Shown here: positions 7,908 to 14,372 of the stretch, piece after piece
How the letters are laid out: every line of letters starts with the position of its first letter
Position numbering within the stretch: position 1 is the first letter of the stretch
DNA from: Nanohaloarchaea archaeon SW_4_43_9
GTDB lineage: Archaea; Nanohalarchaeota; Nanosalinia; Nanosalinales; Nanosalinaceae
Assembly: GCA_003009815.1 (NCBI GenBank)
Contig: PXPD01000014.1
Location: forward strand, 1 to 14,862
Length of the DNA: 14,862 nucleotides
Reading direction: 5' to 3'
The notes under the pieces: model-generated
Database searches by the model: none
Told to the model about the DNA's origin: nothing
What the model saw: only the letters and a program-made list of their open reading frames with translations
Made by a program: the position numbers and the translations under genes

Positions 7908-8247
7908 TAACTCTTTCAACGTCTTCAAATTTTTCCTGGAAAAGCCCTTTATCTCGGCCGGTTCTAATTACCTCAGCTATTTCATCGACAAAATCTTTGT
8001 TTCTTGCAGCTTTTGAGACAGCTTCCTCGATCAGGAGCTGTATCTGTGGATCTTCTTTCAGATCTTTCACGAGAGATGAATCCGCTCTCTTTCCTTTCAT
8101 GTACTGTGAAACAGCTGGCTGTGTTAAATCCATTGCTTCAGCGATCTCCTCCTGTGTATGACCGTAGTTCTGGTGAAGTTCTTCCGCAATAATCTTCCTT
8201 ACCGCAGGAAGGATTTCCTCGCTGATTACTTCGGATTCGAACCTCAT
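7897..8247 (-). CDS. Archaeal XRE-type HTH transcriptional regulator (COG2522-like)
   Basis: This is a cytoplasmic DNA-binding protein of 116 residues. The helix-turn-helix spans about residues 31-54 (TQEEIAEAMDLTQPAVSQYM-KGKR), a classic Cro/XRE pattern. The N-terminus (MRFESEVISEEILPAVRK) resembles the archaeal COG2522 family. Members of that family that I recall usually end in a short cysteine-containing segment; this protein has no cysteine and ends in an acidic helix (about 60-110). The start is the ATG at 8247, supported by a TATA box 29 bases upstream. The stop lies inside the end of the surface-protein gene. Its target is not visible; the adjacent surface protein or itself are possibilities only. 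Confidence 0.82.
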   Translation of the reverse strand: MRFESEVISEEILPAVRKIIAEELHQNYGHTQEEIAEAMDLTQPAVSQYMKGKRADSSLVKDLKEDPQIQLLIEEAVSKAARNKDFVDEIAEVIRTGRDKGLFQEKFEDVERVTNP

Positions 8248-8271
8248 ACTGAAACAAGGATTATCACACCG

Positions 8272-8280
8272 TTATAATTA
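8272..8280 (-). promoter_or_regulatory. TATA box of the HTH regulator gene
   Basis: TAATTATAA on the minus strand, centred about 29 bases before the ATG at 8247, consistent with a nearly leaderless transcript. Confidence 0.55.
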
Positions 8281-8404
8281 CTTTGGTCTTATCATTCCAA
8301 TATTCAGTAACCGGATTCCATTCAGTGCCTGCTGGGAAAGTATAGAGCTGAATTCATAGACAGGTATGATATTCGTGAAACTTCTGTAATTGTGGCTGCG
8401 AGAG

Positions 8405-8409
8405 AAAAA
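8405..8409 (-). terminator. Possible T-run terminator after the histone-like gene
   Basis: Five T on the minus strand, 26 bases after the stop at 8436. It is short, so this is weak. Apart from this and the regulator's TATA box, I see nothing in 8248-8435. Confidence 0.3.
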
Positions 8410-8435
8410 TAGAGAAGGATAATGTTTAGGCTTTA

Positions 8436-8777
8436 TTACTCGTCCGCCTGATTGATTTCCCGGGAAAGATGCTCAATATCTGATGCAAGTGCATCAAGTT
8501 TTCTGGAAGCTCTCTCCTTCTCCTTGATGATGTTTTCCACTCTCTCATATTTTCTGGCCGATCTGTCCAGGTCGTATTTCTCAACATAAGCGGATTCTGT
8601 GTTCATCATCCTGTCGATTATCTCCTCCGCTATCTCTCCCAATAGAAGGTTCAGTCCGTAGTAGACTTCTGATCGGACGTACTGTCCTTCGCTGGCCTGA
8701 TCCCTGATCATTCTTTTGATTCTTGCGTGTGTGAAAGGAAGGTCTGAAACTTCGGTGTCTTCTGGTACTTTTACCAT
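8436..8777 (-). CDS. Histone-fold-like protein with C-terminal coiled coil (putative chromatin protein)
   Basis: The protein has 113 residues. Residues 13-78 align by eye with archaeal histones such as HMfB. LPF (13-15) matches the N-terminal LPI, IKRMIRD (20-26) matches helix 1 IGRIIKD, GEIAEEIIDRM (47-57) matches the end of helix 2, and YVEKYDLDRSARKY (64-77) matches the segment that in HMfB reads TIKAEDIELAVRRF, including the conserved Asp69. The Arg-Thr pair that contacts DNA is not kept (Ala63/Tyr64 there). After the fold comes a charged helix (about 78-110) with heptad-like leucine/isoleucine spacing, probably a coiled coil. Classical archaeal histones stop at about 67-70 residues, so this is an extended variant. 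The likely role is DNA compaction or binding to other DNA proteins; the fold assignment is inference. It is divergent from the gene pair at 8868-9321. Confidence 0.55.
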   Translation of the reverse strand: MVKVPEDTEVSDLPFTHARIKRMIRDQASEGQYVRSEVYYGLNLLLGEIAEEIIDRMMNTESAYVEKYDLDRSARKYERVENIIKEKERASRKLDALASDIEHLSREINQADE

Positions 8778-8788
8778 CTATATCACGT

Positions 8789-8834
8789 AAATTCTTGGTT
8801 GTAGAAGCTTATAATGGTTTCCAAATTCTTGGTT
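8789..8834 (+). repeat. Two 12-base direct repeats in a divergent promoter region
   Basis: AAATTCTTGGTT occurs at 8789-8800 and again at 8823-8834, 34 bases apart start to start. The copies bracket the minus-strand TATA box of the histone-like gene. The second copy abuts the TATA box of the plus-strand gene at 8868. Exact repeats at these positions look like binding sites for one regulator controlling both directions. Confidence 0.6.
8808..8816 (-). promoter_or_regulatory. TATA box of the histone-like gene
   Basis: CATTATAAG on the minus strand, about 35 bases before the ATG at 8777, between the two direct repeats. Confidence 0.5.
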
Positions 8835-8844
8835 AATTATAAAA
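8835..8844 (+). promoter_or_regulatory. TATA box of the small membrane-protein gene
   Basis: AATTATAAAA, centred 28 bases before the ATG at 8868, so the transcript is probably leaderless. A direct-repeat copy ends at the base just before it. Confidence 0.6.
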
Positions 8845-8867
8845 TCGTTCACTCACAATAATGTGAT

Positions 8868-9092
8868 ATGTTAAGTTTGGAAACCTTTGACTTGGTGCTT
8901 GATATTATTTTGAAGTTGCTCTTTATAGCATTGCTAGTGTTTGCATTTTTATTGCTCAGGAATCTTGATAAGGCTATCAAGAAACTAGAAAGCTCGCTGG
9001 GTTCAATGGAGAGGTCGGCTGAAACCGTTGAAGACGTGGTTGCTATCATGAGAAAGATTCCTTTTGTCGGAGGTAGAAGAGAAGATGACTAA
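8868..9092 (+). CDS. Small one-helix membrane protein, unknown function
   Basis: I do not recognise a family. The protein has 74 residues: a short N-terminus, one strongly hydrophobic helix (about 8-30), then an amphipathic charged helix (about 31-62, with LDKAIKKLESSL) and a short basic/acidic end (RREDD). The layout, a membrane anchor followed by a cytoplasmic helical rod, resembles small DUF948-like membrane proteins, but that likeness is only in architecture. The start is supported by the TATA box 28 bases upstream. The last eight bases overlap the next gene, so the two are translated from one mRNA and may act together. Confidence 0.75.
   Translation: MLSLETFDLVLDIILKLLFIALLVFAFLLLRNLDKAIKKLESSLGSMERSAETVEDVVAIMRKIPFVGGRREDD
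9069..9074 (+). promoter_or_regulatory. Shine-Dalgarno site inside the preceding gene
   Basis: GGAGGT, ten bases before the ATG at 9085. It decides that start over the in-frame TTG at 9064. Confidence 0.7.
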
Positions 9093-9321
9093 TGACTTTT
9101 TGGAAGCTGCCAAGGATAGTTCCGATGACAACAGTGGGAAGAGGTATAGGAAGCTGAAGAAAGAGAAAGCAGGAACCGAAGACAAGGATATGGCCAAGAA
9201 AAGATATGAGGAACTGAAGGAGAAGGCTAAGAAAGAGTTTGCAGAGGAACAGAGGAAGAAAGAACAGCAAGAAGAGAATGAAGATAACAGTTCTGATACC
9301 GACGGGTTTGTAACTTACTGA
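9085..9321 (+). CDS. Small highly charged K/E-rich protein, unknown function
   Basis: I do not recognise a family. The 78 residues are mostly Lys, Glu, Asp and Gln, with no membrane segment or signal peptide. A helix-forming unit is repeated with a 20-residue period: KRYRKLKKEKA (19-29) and KRYEELKEKAKK (39-50). Both share KRYxxLK, suggesting an internal duplication. The C-terminus is acidic and Ser-rich. The start overlaps the end of the membrane-protein gene by eight bases and is preceded by a strong GGAGGT, so it is the second gene of a two-gene operon. It may bind nucleic acid or the charged tail of its partner; neither can be shown from sequence. Confidence 0.7.
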   Translation: MTNDFLEAAKDSSDDNSGKRYRKLKKEKAGTEDKDMAKKRYEELKEKAKKEFAEEQRKKEQQEENEDNSSDTDGFVTY

Positions 9322-9323
9322 AA

Positions 9324-9329
9324 TTTAAA
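9324..9329 (+). promoter_or_regulatory. TATA box of the MFS gene
   Basis: TTTAAA within AAATTTAAATT. It begins right after the stop codon of the previous gene and is centred 27-28 bases before the ATG at 9354, implying a leaderless transcript separate from the small-gene operon. Confidence 0.65.
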
Positions 9330-9353
9330 TTCTAGCTGCAAGCTTTTTCTCCT

Positions 9354-10526
9354 ATGAGATTTGACAGGGTTCCAGATATAGCCAAGTATCTTTCAGTGAT
9401 CTTCCTGCTGAGCCGTTTCGGTAGCAACACCGTCTGGTTTTTCCTACCGCTATTTTTTGAGATACATATTGACAGCGTATTTTTAATCGGTGTAATGACT
9501 TCTATAACGGCGGCGGTACCGGTTTTAATGGATATACCGGTAGGAAATCTTGTTCAAAGGGCAGGTGAAAAAATAGTTATTTTCATCGGGCTTTTGCTAA
9601 ACCTGATGCCGGGCCTTCTGTATATTACAGGTATTCCCCTGTTTTTGGTACTTGGTAAGGTATTTGAAGGATTCGTCAAAACAATGGTCTGGAACGGCGG
9701 CTGGACTCTTTCCCTGAAAAGCGCTGATACTGATGCGGAGGCTGAATCGAACTCTGTTTTTCTTCTAGGTGTAAATCTTGCAGCGATTGTAGGCCCGATT
9801 ATAGGCGGTTTCCTGATCGCTTCACATGGATTCAGTCTTACCTTTGCTCTCTGGATTTTCTCGGCCGGGCTGGGCGCACTTGTTTTCTATCTGTATATAG
9901 GTCTTGAGGGCCGGAAAGGGTTCATAGAATCTATAGAGGAACTGTTCCATAGAAAGACTTACGCAGATGAAAAACATCATCTCAGAGAGAACTGGCATGA
10001 TTTGAAGAAACCGCTTATTCTGATACTGCTTTACTCCATAATCTTTTCCTTCTTCTGGCTCGCCGTACCATTCCTCTTAGAAGATTTGAACGCCAGCTAC
10101 CAGATGATGGGTATAATATTCGGTGTGGCTGCGTTTCCAAAGCTTTTTCAGATATTCTTCGGAGATCTGGGAGATAAACTTGGGGATCTTAGAGTTGTAT
10201 CTGCTCTGGCTGTACTGCTAGCTCCGATACTTGTTATGATGAGCTTCACATCCAGTATTTACCTGATTGGAGTACTCTTTCTTGCCGCAAGGCTTTTTGC
10301 GGCAGGTATATCACCTCTTATCCATGCCTTCTACGATTCCCAGGTACCTGATGAAGTTGAGGGCGAGATGACAGGATTCCTCGAGTTCTCGAAGCATACA
10401 GGACAGGCAATCGGTCCTACAATGGCCGGAGCAGCCGCTTCTATAGGTGGTATAGCTTTTTCCTTCCAGATAGCAGCTTTTGTAGCCTTTCTTTTATTCG
10501 CTGTTAGCTACTGGTTCCAGCAGTGA
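9354..10526 (+). CDS. Major facilitator superfamily transporter
   Basis: This is a 390-residue inner-membrane transporter with about twelve hydrophobic helices in two halves. They are separated by a charged cytoplasmic loop (about 180-220) containing a His/Lys-rich stretch. The loop between helices 2 and 3 (PVGNLVQRAGEK) and its counterpart in the second half (GDLGDKLGDLR) are versions of MFS motif A. Helix 5 holds GPIIGG, as in drug/proton antiporters (motif C-like), so an efflux role is plausible, but the substrate cannot be named. The length is typical for a 12-helix member. It has its own TATA box and converges on the phosphoesterase gene with one base between their stop codons. Confidence 0.9.
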   Translation: MRFDRVPDIAKYLSVIFLLSRFGSNTVWFFLPLFFEIHIDSVFLIGVMTSITAAVPVLMDIPVGNLVQRAGEKIVIFIGLLLNLMPGLLYITGIPLFLVLGKVFEGFVKTMVWNGGWTLSLKSADTDAEAESNSVFLLGVNLAAIVGPIIGGFLIASHGFSLTFALWIFSAGLGALVFYLYIGLEGRKGFIESIEELFHRKTYADEKHHLRENWHDLKKPLILILLYSIIFSFFWLAVPFLLEDLNASYQMMGIIFGVAAFPKLFQIFFGDLGDKLGDLRVVSALAVLLAPILVMMSFTSSIYLIGVLFLAARLFAAGISPLIHAFYDSQVPDEVEGEMTGFLEFSKHTGQAIGPTMAGAAASIGGIAFSFQIAAFVAFLLFAVSYWFQQ

Positions 10527-10527
10527 T

Positions 10528-11268
10528 CTACAGCTTTGAGATTTCCGGAAATTCAAGCAGTCCGGCTTCACGGGAGATCCCTACAGCTTTCATTCCTTTT
10601 TTATCAGAGTTTTTCAGTATAGGGGAGAGCAGCTCTCTCTTTGGAATCTCGTTTACGCTAGTACCATTCGCTATCCGGGAGAAAGCTGGTAGAACCACTA
10701 GTTTTCTCTCCTCATCTAGGTTCCCGTGGAGCAGTGCAGGTATCTTCTCTTTCACGCCTATGTCGTCCTTCAAAGTTATTGCTGGATGTTCGTGACCGAT
10801 TACCACAATATCTACACCTTTCTCATCCTCTACATCAATATCCTTCAGCCGTCTGTCTCCATGAACGAATAAGATTCCGTCTTCAAGATGGTATTCTTTC
10901 ATCTCTATGCCGTTATCTTTCAGTGCAGAGTCGATGAATGTGTCGTGGTTCCCTTCTACAACTATTATTTCATCAAAGCTGAAGGCAAGAAAATTCAGAA
11001 GTTCTTTTATCTCCTCATTCTCACTATACGAGGTCTTGAACTGATTTTTCAGGTCTCCGTTTATCAGTATTCTATCCGCCCCTTTCCTGTCTTTAGCCTC
11101 TTTAATCTCCTTCTTCATCATATCCAGCTGGTTCTGTGGAATATAGTTACCCTTAGCAGTCATAGTTTTTTCCAGTCCTAGATGTAGATCAGATATTACC
11201 AATAGATCTATTCTCTCGTTGTAAATTGCCGGGAGGCTATCAACTATCTGGAATTTGAGTACTTTCAT
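10528..11268 (-). CDS. Metallophosphoesterase, COG1407-like (ICC/SbcD-type fold)
   Basis: This is a cytoplasmic two-metal phosphoesterase of 246 residues. All metal and catalytic motifs are present in order: DLH (Asp27, His29), GD (Asp72), GNHD (Asn107, His108), HGD (His136) and GHEH (His159, His161). The order and the HGD/GHEHP forms match archaeal COG1407 proteins, distant relatives of SbcD/Mre11. The substrate is unknown; nucleic acid or nucleotide phosphodiesters are the usual suggestion. COG1407 genes are often found near DNA-repair helicases such as Lhr; here it is the last gene of a MoxR-DUF58 operon, six bases after DUF58. No Shine-Dalgarno sequence is visible, so translation is probably coupled. 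Confidence 0.88.
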   Translation of the reverse strand: MKVLKFQIVDSLPAIYNERIDLLVISDLHLGLEKTMTAKGNYIPQNQLDMMKKEIKEAKDRKGADRILINGDLKNQFKTSYSENEEIKELLNFLAFSFDEIIVVEGNHDTFIDSALKDNGIEMKEYHLEDGILFVHGDRRLKDIDVEDEKGVDIVVIGHEHPAITLKDDIGVKEKIPALLHGNLDEERKLVVLPAFSRIANGTSVNEIPKRELLSPILKNSDKKGMKAVGISREAGLLEFPEISKL

Positions 11269-11274
11269 CGGCAG

Positions 11275-12135
11275 TTATTCGTTTAAGGCGCCCCATACTT
11301 TTAGAAATGATTCGAAAACATCTTCCTGGGTTGAGGCCAGGATATACTCTGCACCGTATTTTTCCGCTTTTTCCTCTATCTTCTGCATGTGTTCTTCAAG
11401 TTGTTGCTTGTAGTTGCTCCTAGTTTTTCTGGAGACATAGGTTCTTAGCTCTGAGTCCGATTCAGGGTCCTGCAGGATCTTATCTCCTTCAATACTTGGA
11501 TCAATTTCCTCGATATCGAGTGTGTTCACAAGGATTACATCGCTGTTTTCTAATCTGTTTAGACCCGATTCTATATCACCTAACTCGGTTAGGAAATCAG
11601 ATATTATGACGACTACGGACTTATTTTTTATCCGGGAGCTATATTCTGTTAAGCATTTCTCAACCTTGCTTTCAGGTGTTTTTCTAAGCTGATTCAGTGT
11701 TTCAACCATGCCTCCCATATCCGGGTTCTTTCTAGCTGAGGAAATGTCTGTAATTGTCTCAGAGAAGACAGAGAATCGGAACCGGTCGTTTGTATTCGCT
11801 ACCATGTAAGCCATTGCCAGACCGATCTTTGATGCGTAGTCATACTTTTTTTCTTTCTTTCCGAAGTTCATAGAGCTACTCCGGTCAATGAGTATGTGAA
11901 CGGTTATGCTTTTCTCTTCCTCGAAACGTTTAACATAGAGGTTGTCCGTCCGGGCGTATACTTTCCAGTCAATTCTCCTAATGTCATCACCGGGTAGGTA
12001 CTTTTTGTGTTCCTCAAATATTATTCCTTGACCTGTTGAGCTGGAAGACTGTTCACCCTCTTTTATCTCCGTTGAGTTCTTCTTCAAAGCAAGGTTGAAC
12101 CGGTCAAGTTCATCTATGAAATTGATTTCGATCAT
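11275..12135 (-). CDS. DUF58 / VWA-domain protein, MoxR partner
   Basis: This is a cytoplasmic partner of MoxR ATPases with 286 residues. The DUF58 signature is at 48-57 (PGDDIRRIDW), followed by ARTDNLYVKRFEEE. A von Willebrand A-like domain follows, with a full MIDAS start DRSSS (Asp84, Ser86, Ser88), so it can probably bind a divalent metal. A helical C-terminus (about 230-280) ends the protein. The family works with MoxR AAA+ proteins in chaperone-like assembly or metal loading of client proteins, mostly membrane or exported ones. The start codon is five bases after the moxR-like stop, with a weak AGGAA upstream. It is tightly operonic with the ATPase before it and the phosphoesterase after it. 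Confidence 0.93.
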   Translation of the reverse strand: MIEINFIDELDRFNLALKKNSTEIKEGEQSSSSTGQGIIFEEHKKYLPGDDIRRIDWKVYARTDNLYVKRFEEEKSITVHILIDRSSSMNFGKKEKKYDYASKIGLAMAYMVANTNDRFRFSVFSETITDISSARKNPDMGGMVETLNQLRKTPESKVEKCLTEYSSRIKNKSVVVIISDFLTELGDIESGLNRLENSDVILVNTLDIEEIDPSIEGDKILQDPESDSELRTYVSRKTRSNYKQQLEEHMQKIEEKAEKYGAEYILASTQEDVFESFLKVWGALNE

Positions 12136-12140
12136 TGTTC

Positions 12141-13109
12141 CTAGATGTTGTCAACTATCTCTTCAATAATGTCTTCCGAATTTTTGCCCTCTTTCTCAGC
12201 TTTGAAATTCAGCCCTATACGGTGCCTCAGTATTGGTTCTGCCATTTCGTTTATATCTCGGGCGGAAACATAGTTTCTCCCCTGTATTAGTGCTCTACCT
12301 TTTCCTGCTAGAACAAGATTAATTGAAGCCCTTGGGGAAGCGCCGTAGTTTAATGCTTCATGGTCTCGGGTCTCTGAGACAATCTTTACAGCTCTCTCCT
12401 GTATGTCATCTGCGATCGGTACCTGCCTGACGAACTCCTGAAGCTTGATCAGGGAAGCCTCGGAAAGCACCTTCTCAAGTTGCGGAGTAAATTCCAGTTC
12501 TGAGGTGAATCGTTCAACAATTTTCTCCTCGTTGTCTTTTTCTGGATAGCCAAATTTTAGCTTCATCATGAATCTGTCCTTCTGGGCTTCTGGTAGTGGA
12601 TAGGTTCCTTCTTGGTCTATAGGGTTTTGTGTGGCCATCAGGAAGAAAGGTTTTTCCAGCTGGTAGGATTCGTTTCCAACTGTCGCCTGTTTCTCTTCCA
12701 TAGCTTCAAGAAGCGCTGACTGTGTCTTTGGTGTGGCTCTGTTGATCTCGTCAGCTAGAATCATATTTGCGAAGATTGGTCCTTCCTGAAATACAAATTC
12801 TTTCTCTCCTTTCTCATTTTCGTTGATGATGTGTGTACCTGTTATATCTGAAGGCATTAGGTCGGGTGTGTTCTGAATCCTAGAGAAGTTAAGTCCGAGG
12901 ACGTGGGAAAGAGTTCTTACTGTCTTGGTTTTTCCCAGTCCAGGGTAAGATTCAAGCAGTACGTTCCCATCGCAGATTATTGATATCAGAATATTTTCTA
13001 TTACATTTTCCTGTCCAACTATGACTTTGCTGGTTTCCTCCATTACCTTATTGAGTCTTTGACTGGCTTTCTCGTACTTCCCGATATCGTCACTGGCCTG
13101 TATTTTCAT
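12141..13109 (-). CDS. MoxR-family AAA+ ATPase
   Basis: This is a cytoplasmic AAA+ ATPase with 322 residues, the usual MoxR length. The Walker A loop is SYPGLGKT (54-61), with Ser where GxPGxxKT normally starts with Gly. Walker B is ILADEINR (Asp120, Glu121), sensor 1 is ATQNP (Asn162) and a PEAQKDRF arginine-finger segment follows. The C-terminal lid carries GASPRA, typical of MoxR sensor 2. The protein should form a hexameric ring that remodels clients with DUF58/VWA partners. The gene is 38 bases after the preceding membrane gene and has its own TATA box, so it can be expressed apart from the upstream genes. Confidence 0.96.
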   Translation of the reverse strand: MKIQASDDIGKYEKASQRLNKVMEETSKVIVGQENVIENILISIICDGNVLLESYPGLGKTKTVRTLSHVLGLNFSRIQNTPDLMPSDITGTHIINENEKGEKEFVFQEGPIFANMILADEINRATPKTQSALLEAMEEKQATVGNESYQLEKPFFLMATQNPIDQEGTYPLPEAQKDRFMMKLKFGYPEKDNEEKIVERFTSELEFTPQLEKVLSEASLIKLQEFVRQVPIADDIQERAVKIVSETRDHEALNYGASPRASINLVLAGKGRALIQGRNYVSARDINEMAEPILRHRIGLNFKAEKEGKNSEDIIEEIVDNI

Positions 13110-13132
13110 AGTTATTCATTGGATGTTGGATG

Positions 13133-13138
13133 TTTAAA
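13133..13138 (-). promoter_or_regulatory. TATA box of the moxR-like gene
   Basis: TTTAAA, centred about 26 bases before the ATG at 13109, implying a leaderless transcript. It lies just after the stop of the upstream gene and divides the cluster into two expression units. Confidence 0.6.
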
Positions 13139-13147
13139 TCCATTAAT

Positions 13148-13903
13148 CTACTGGAACTCCTTTATCGCAAGACTGTATTCTTTAGCTAGCTCTAGGTTTC
13201 TTTCCATTCCTGAGTAGGTTTCTCCTAGCGCGATGTTTTCTACCTCTCTGTCTCTTGAACCTGTTTCAGTGTCTTCTACTCTTCCGCTTCCCTCTATGCT
13301 GTAGTTGATAAGTCCATCTACTTCGGCATCAGGTTCTTCTCCGTATATTTTCGAGCTGTTTTTGATCTCAAAAGAATCCTCTTCCTGTGTTATCTGGTTA
13401 ATTATTTCATCGGTGTTCTCCGGTAGTATCTCTCCACCCTGATCCATAATCTGGAAGTTGAGAATACCTGATAGTACGGTTATGAAGCTTATTATGCCGA
13501 TTGCAAGCATTTTCTGTATTATTCTCTTGCTGGGGATAATGCTTTCAGAGCTAACAGATCGGGAGATATTAAGTATTTCATCGAAAAGAGCTTGCGAAAC
13601 GATATTAGTAGATTCGAGGTTGTCTCTAGCTGTTCTCAGTCTCTCCCTGAGTTCAGGATTTTTTTGCTCGTATATCTCGATGTTGTATTTCTGTGAACGG
13701 TAGTAGAAATCGAGGGTGAAAATCAAAATTGATAGAGGAATCAAATATTCTAGGTTTCTTCCCGCGCTGGTAAATCGCAGAGAGAAGAGAAACAGCAGCA
13801 GATTAGCGGAAAGAAAGAAAAGAATGGAATCCAGACATGCCTGTAGGAAGTTAACCTTTAGAAATTCTCTTTTAAGCCTCTTGAAAAGCTTTTCAACTCT
13901 CAT
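13148..13903 (-). CDS. Three-helix membrane protein of the MoxR cluster, unknown function
   Basis: I do not recognise a named family with certainty; haloarchaeal MoxR clusters carry similar-looking membrane proteins. The 251 residues begin with a basic segment (KRLKR). Two membrane helices follow (about 20-42 and 51-67), then a cytoplasmic helical stretch with NPELRERLRTARDN (82-95). A third helix (131-150) leads to an acidic C-terminal domain of about 100 residues, probably outside the cell. NPELRERLRTARDN is the best family marker. The gene starts at the base after the stop of the coiled-coil gene, with GAGGG eight bases upstream. It is a plausible client or membrane platform for MoxR-DUF58. 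Confidence 0.75.
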   Translation of the reverse strand: MRVEKLFKRLKREFLKVNFLQACLDSILFFLSANLLLFLFSLRFTSAGRNLEYLIPLSILIFTLDFYYRSQKYNIEIYEQKNPELRERLRTARDNLESTNIVSQALFDEILNISRSVSSESIIPSKRIIQKMLAIGIISFITVLSGILNFQIMDQGGEILPENTDEIINQITQEEDSFEIKNSSKIYGEEPDAEVDGLINYSIEGSGRVEDTETGSRDREVENIALGETYSGMERNLELAKEYSLAIKEFQ

Positions 13904-14371
13904 CTATGAACCCTCGTAACTGTGATCCCATCTGTCGCACTTTGCTTCTCCCCCTTCTACTGTGTTGTTCTCATTACTGCAGATAAGCTCTAGGGTTCCG
14001 TTAATGCTTTCCAAGGTATCCTGAGCTTCATCTCTCTTATCTTTCACTTTTTTAAGCCGGGATTCAAGCGACTTTAGGGTAGAGTTAAGACTGTCTATCT
14101 GTGATTCTAGGAGTTTGTTTTCGTCTATGTAGGTCTGTATATCTTCTTTTTGTGAGGAAACTTTTTCGGATAAGTTTTCATTCTTGCTTTCCATCTCTTG
14201 TATTTTCTGATTTCTTTCCTCAAGTGTTTGCCTAATATCGTTTTTCTCCTGTAAAATATTACTGAGTTGGCCCTGATAGAGTACTGAAAGGCTGGCAAGG
14301 ATTGAAAGTACAAGTATAGTCGTGGCCAGCAGGAATGGGTTCAGTCTTCTCTTCAGCATTGGTGTTTCCAT
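13904..14371 (-). CDS. Signal-anchored coiled-coil protein of the MoxR cluster
   Basis: I do not recognise a family. The 155 residues have a short basic N-terminus (LKRR), one membrane helix (about 13-32), and then a long predicted coiled coil (about 36-125) rich in Glu, Lys, Gln and leucines. It ends with a short tail carrying two cysteines (131 and 145) that could form a disulfide. By the positive-inside rule the coil should be outside the cell. The ATG at 14371 is supported by GAGGT ten bases upstream. It begins one base after the stop of the upstream gene and ends directly against the next start, so all three upstream membrane genes are made together. A spacer or oligomerising rod is a guess. 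Confidence 0.75.
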   Translation of the reverse strand: METPMLKRRLNPFLLATTILVLSILASLSVLYQGQLSNILQEKNDIRQTLEERNQKIQEMESKNENLSEKVSSQKEDIQTYIDENKLLESQIDSLNSTLKSLESRLKKVKDKRDEAQDTLESINGTLELICSNENNTVEGGEAKCDRWDHSYEGS

Positions 14372-14372
14372 C

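Noticed and set aside
10888..11181. Plus-strand open frame opposite the phosphoesterase
   Set aside because: It is antisense to the catalytic motifs and has no start signals.
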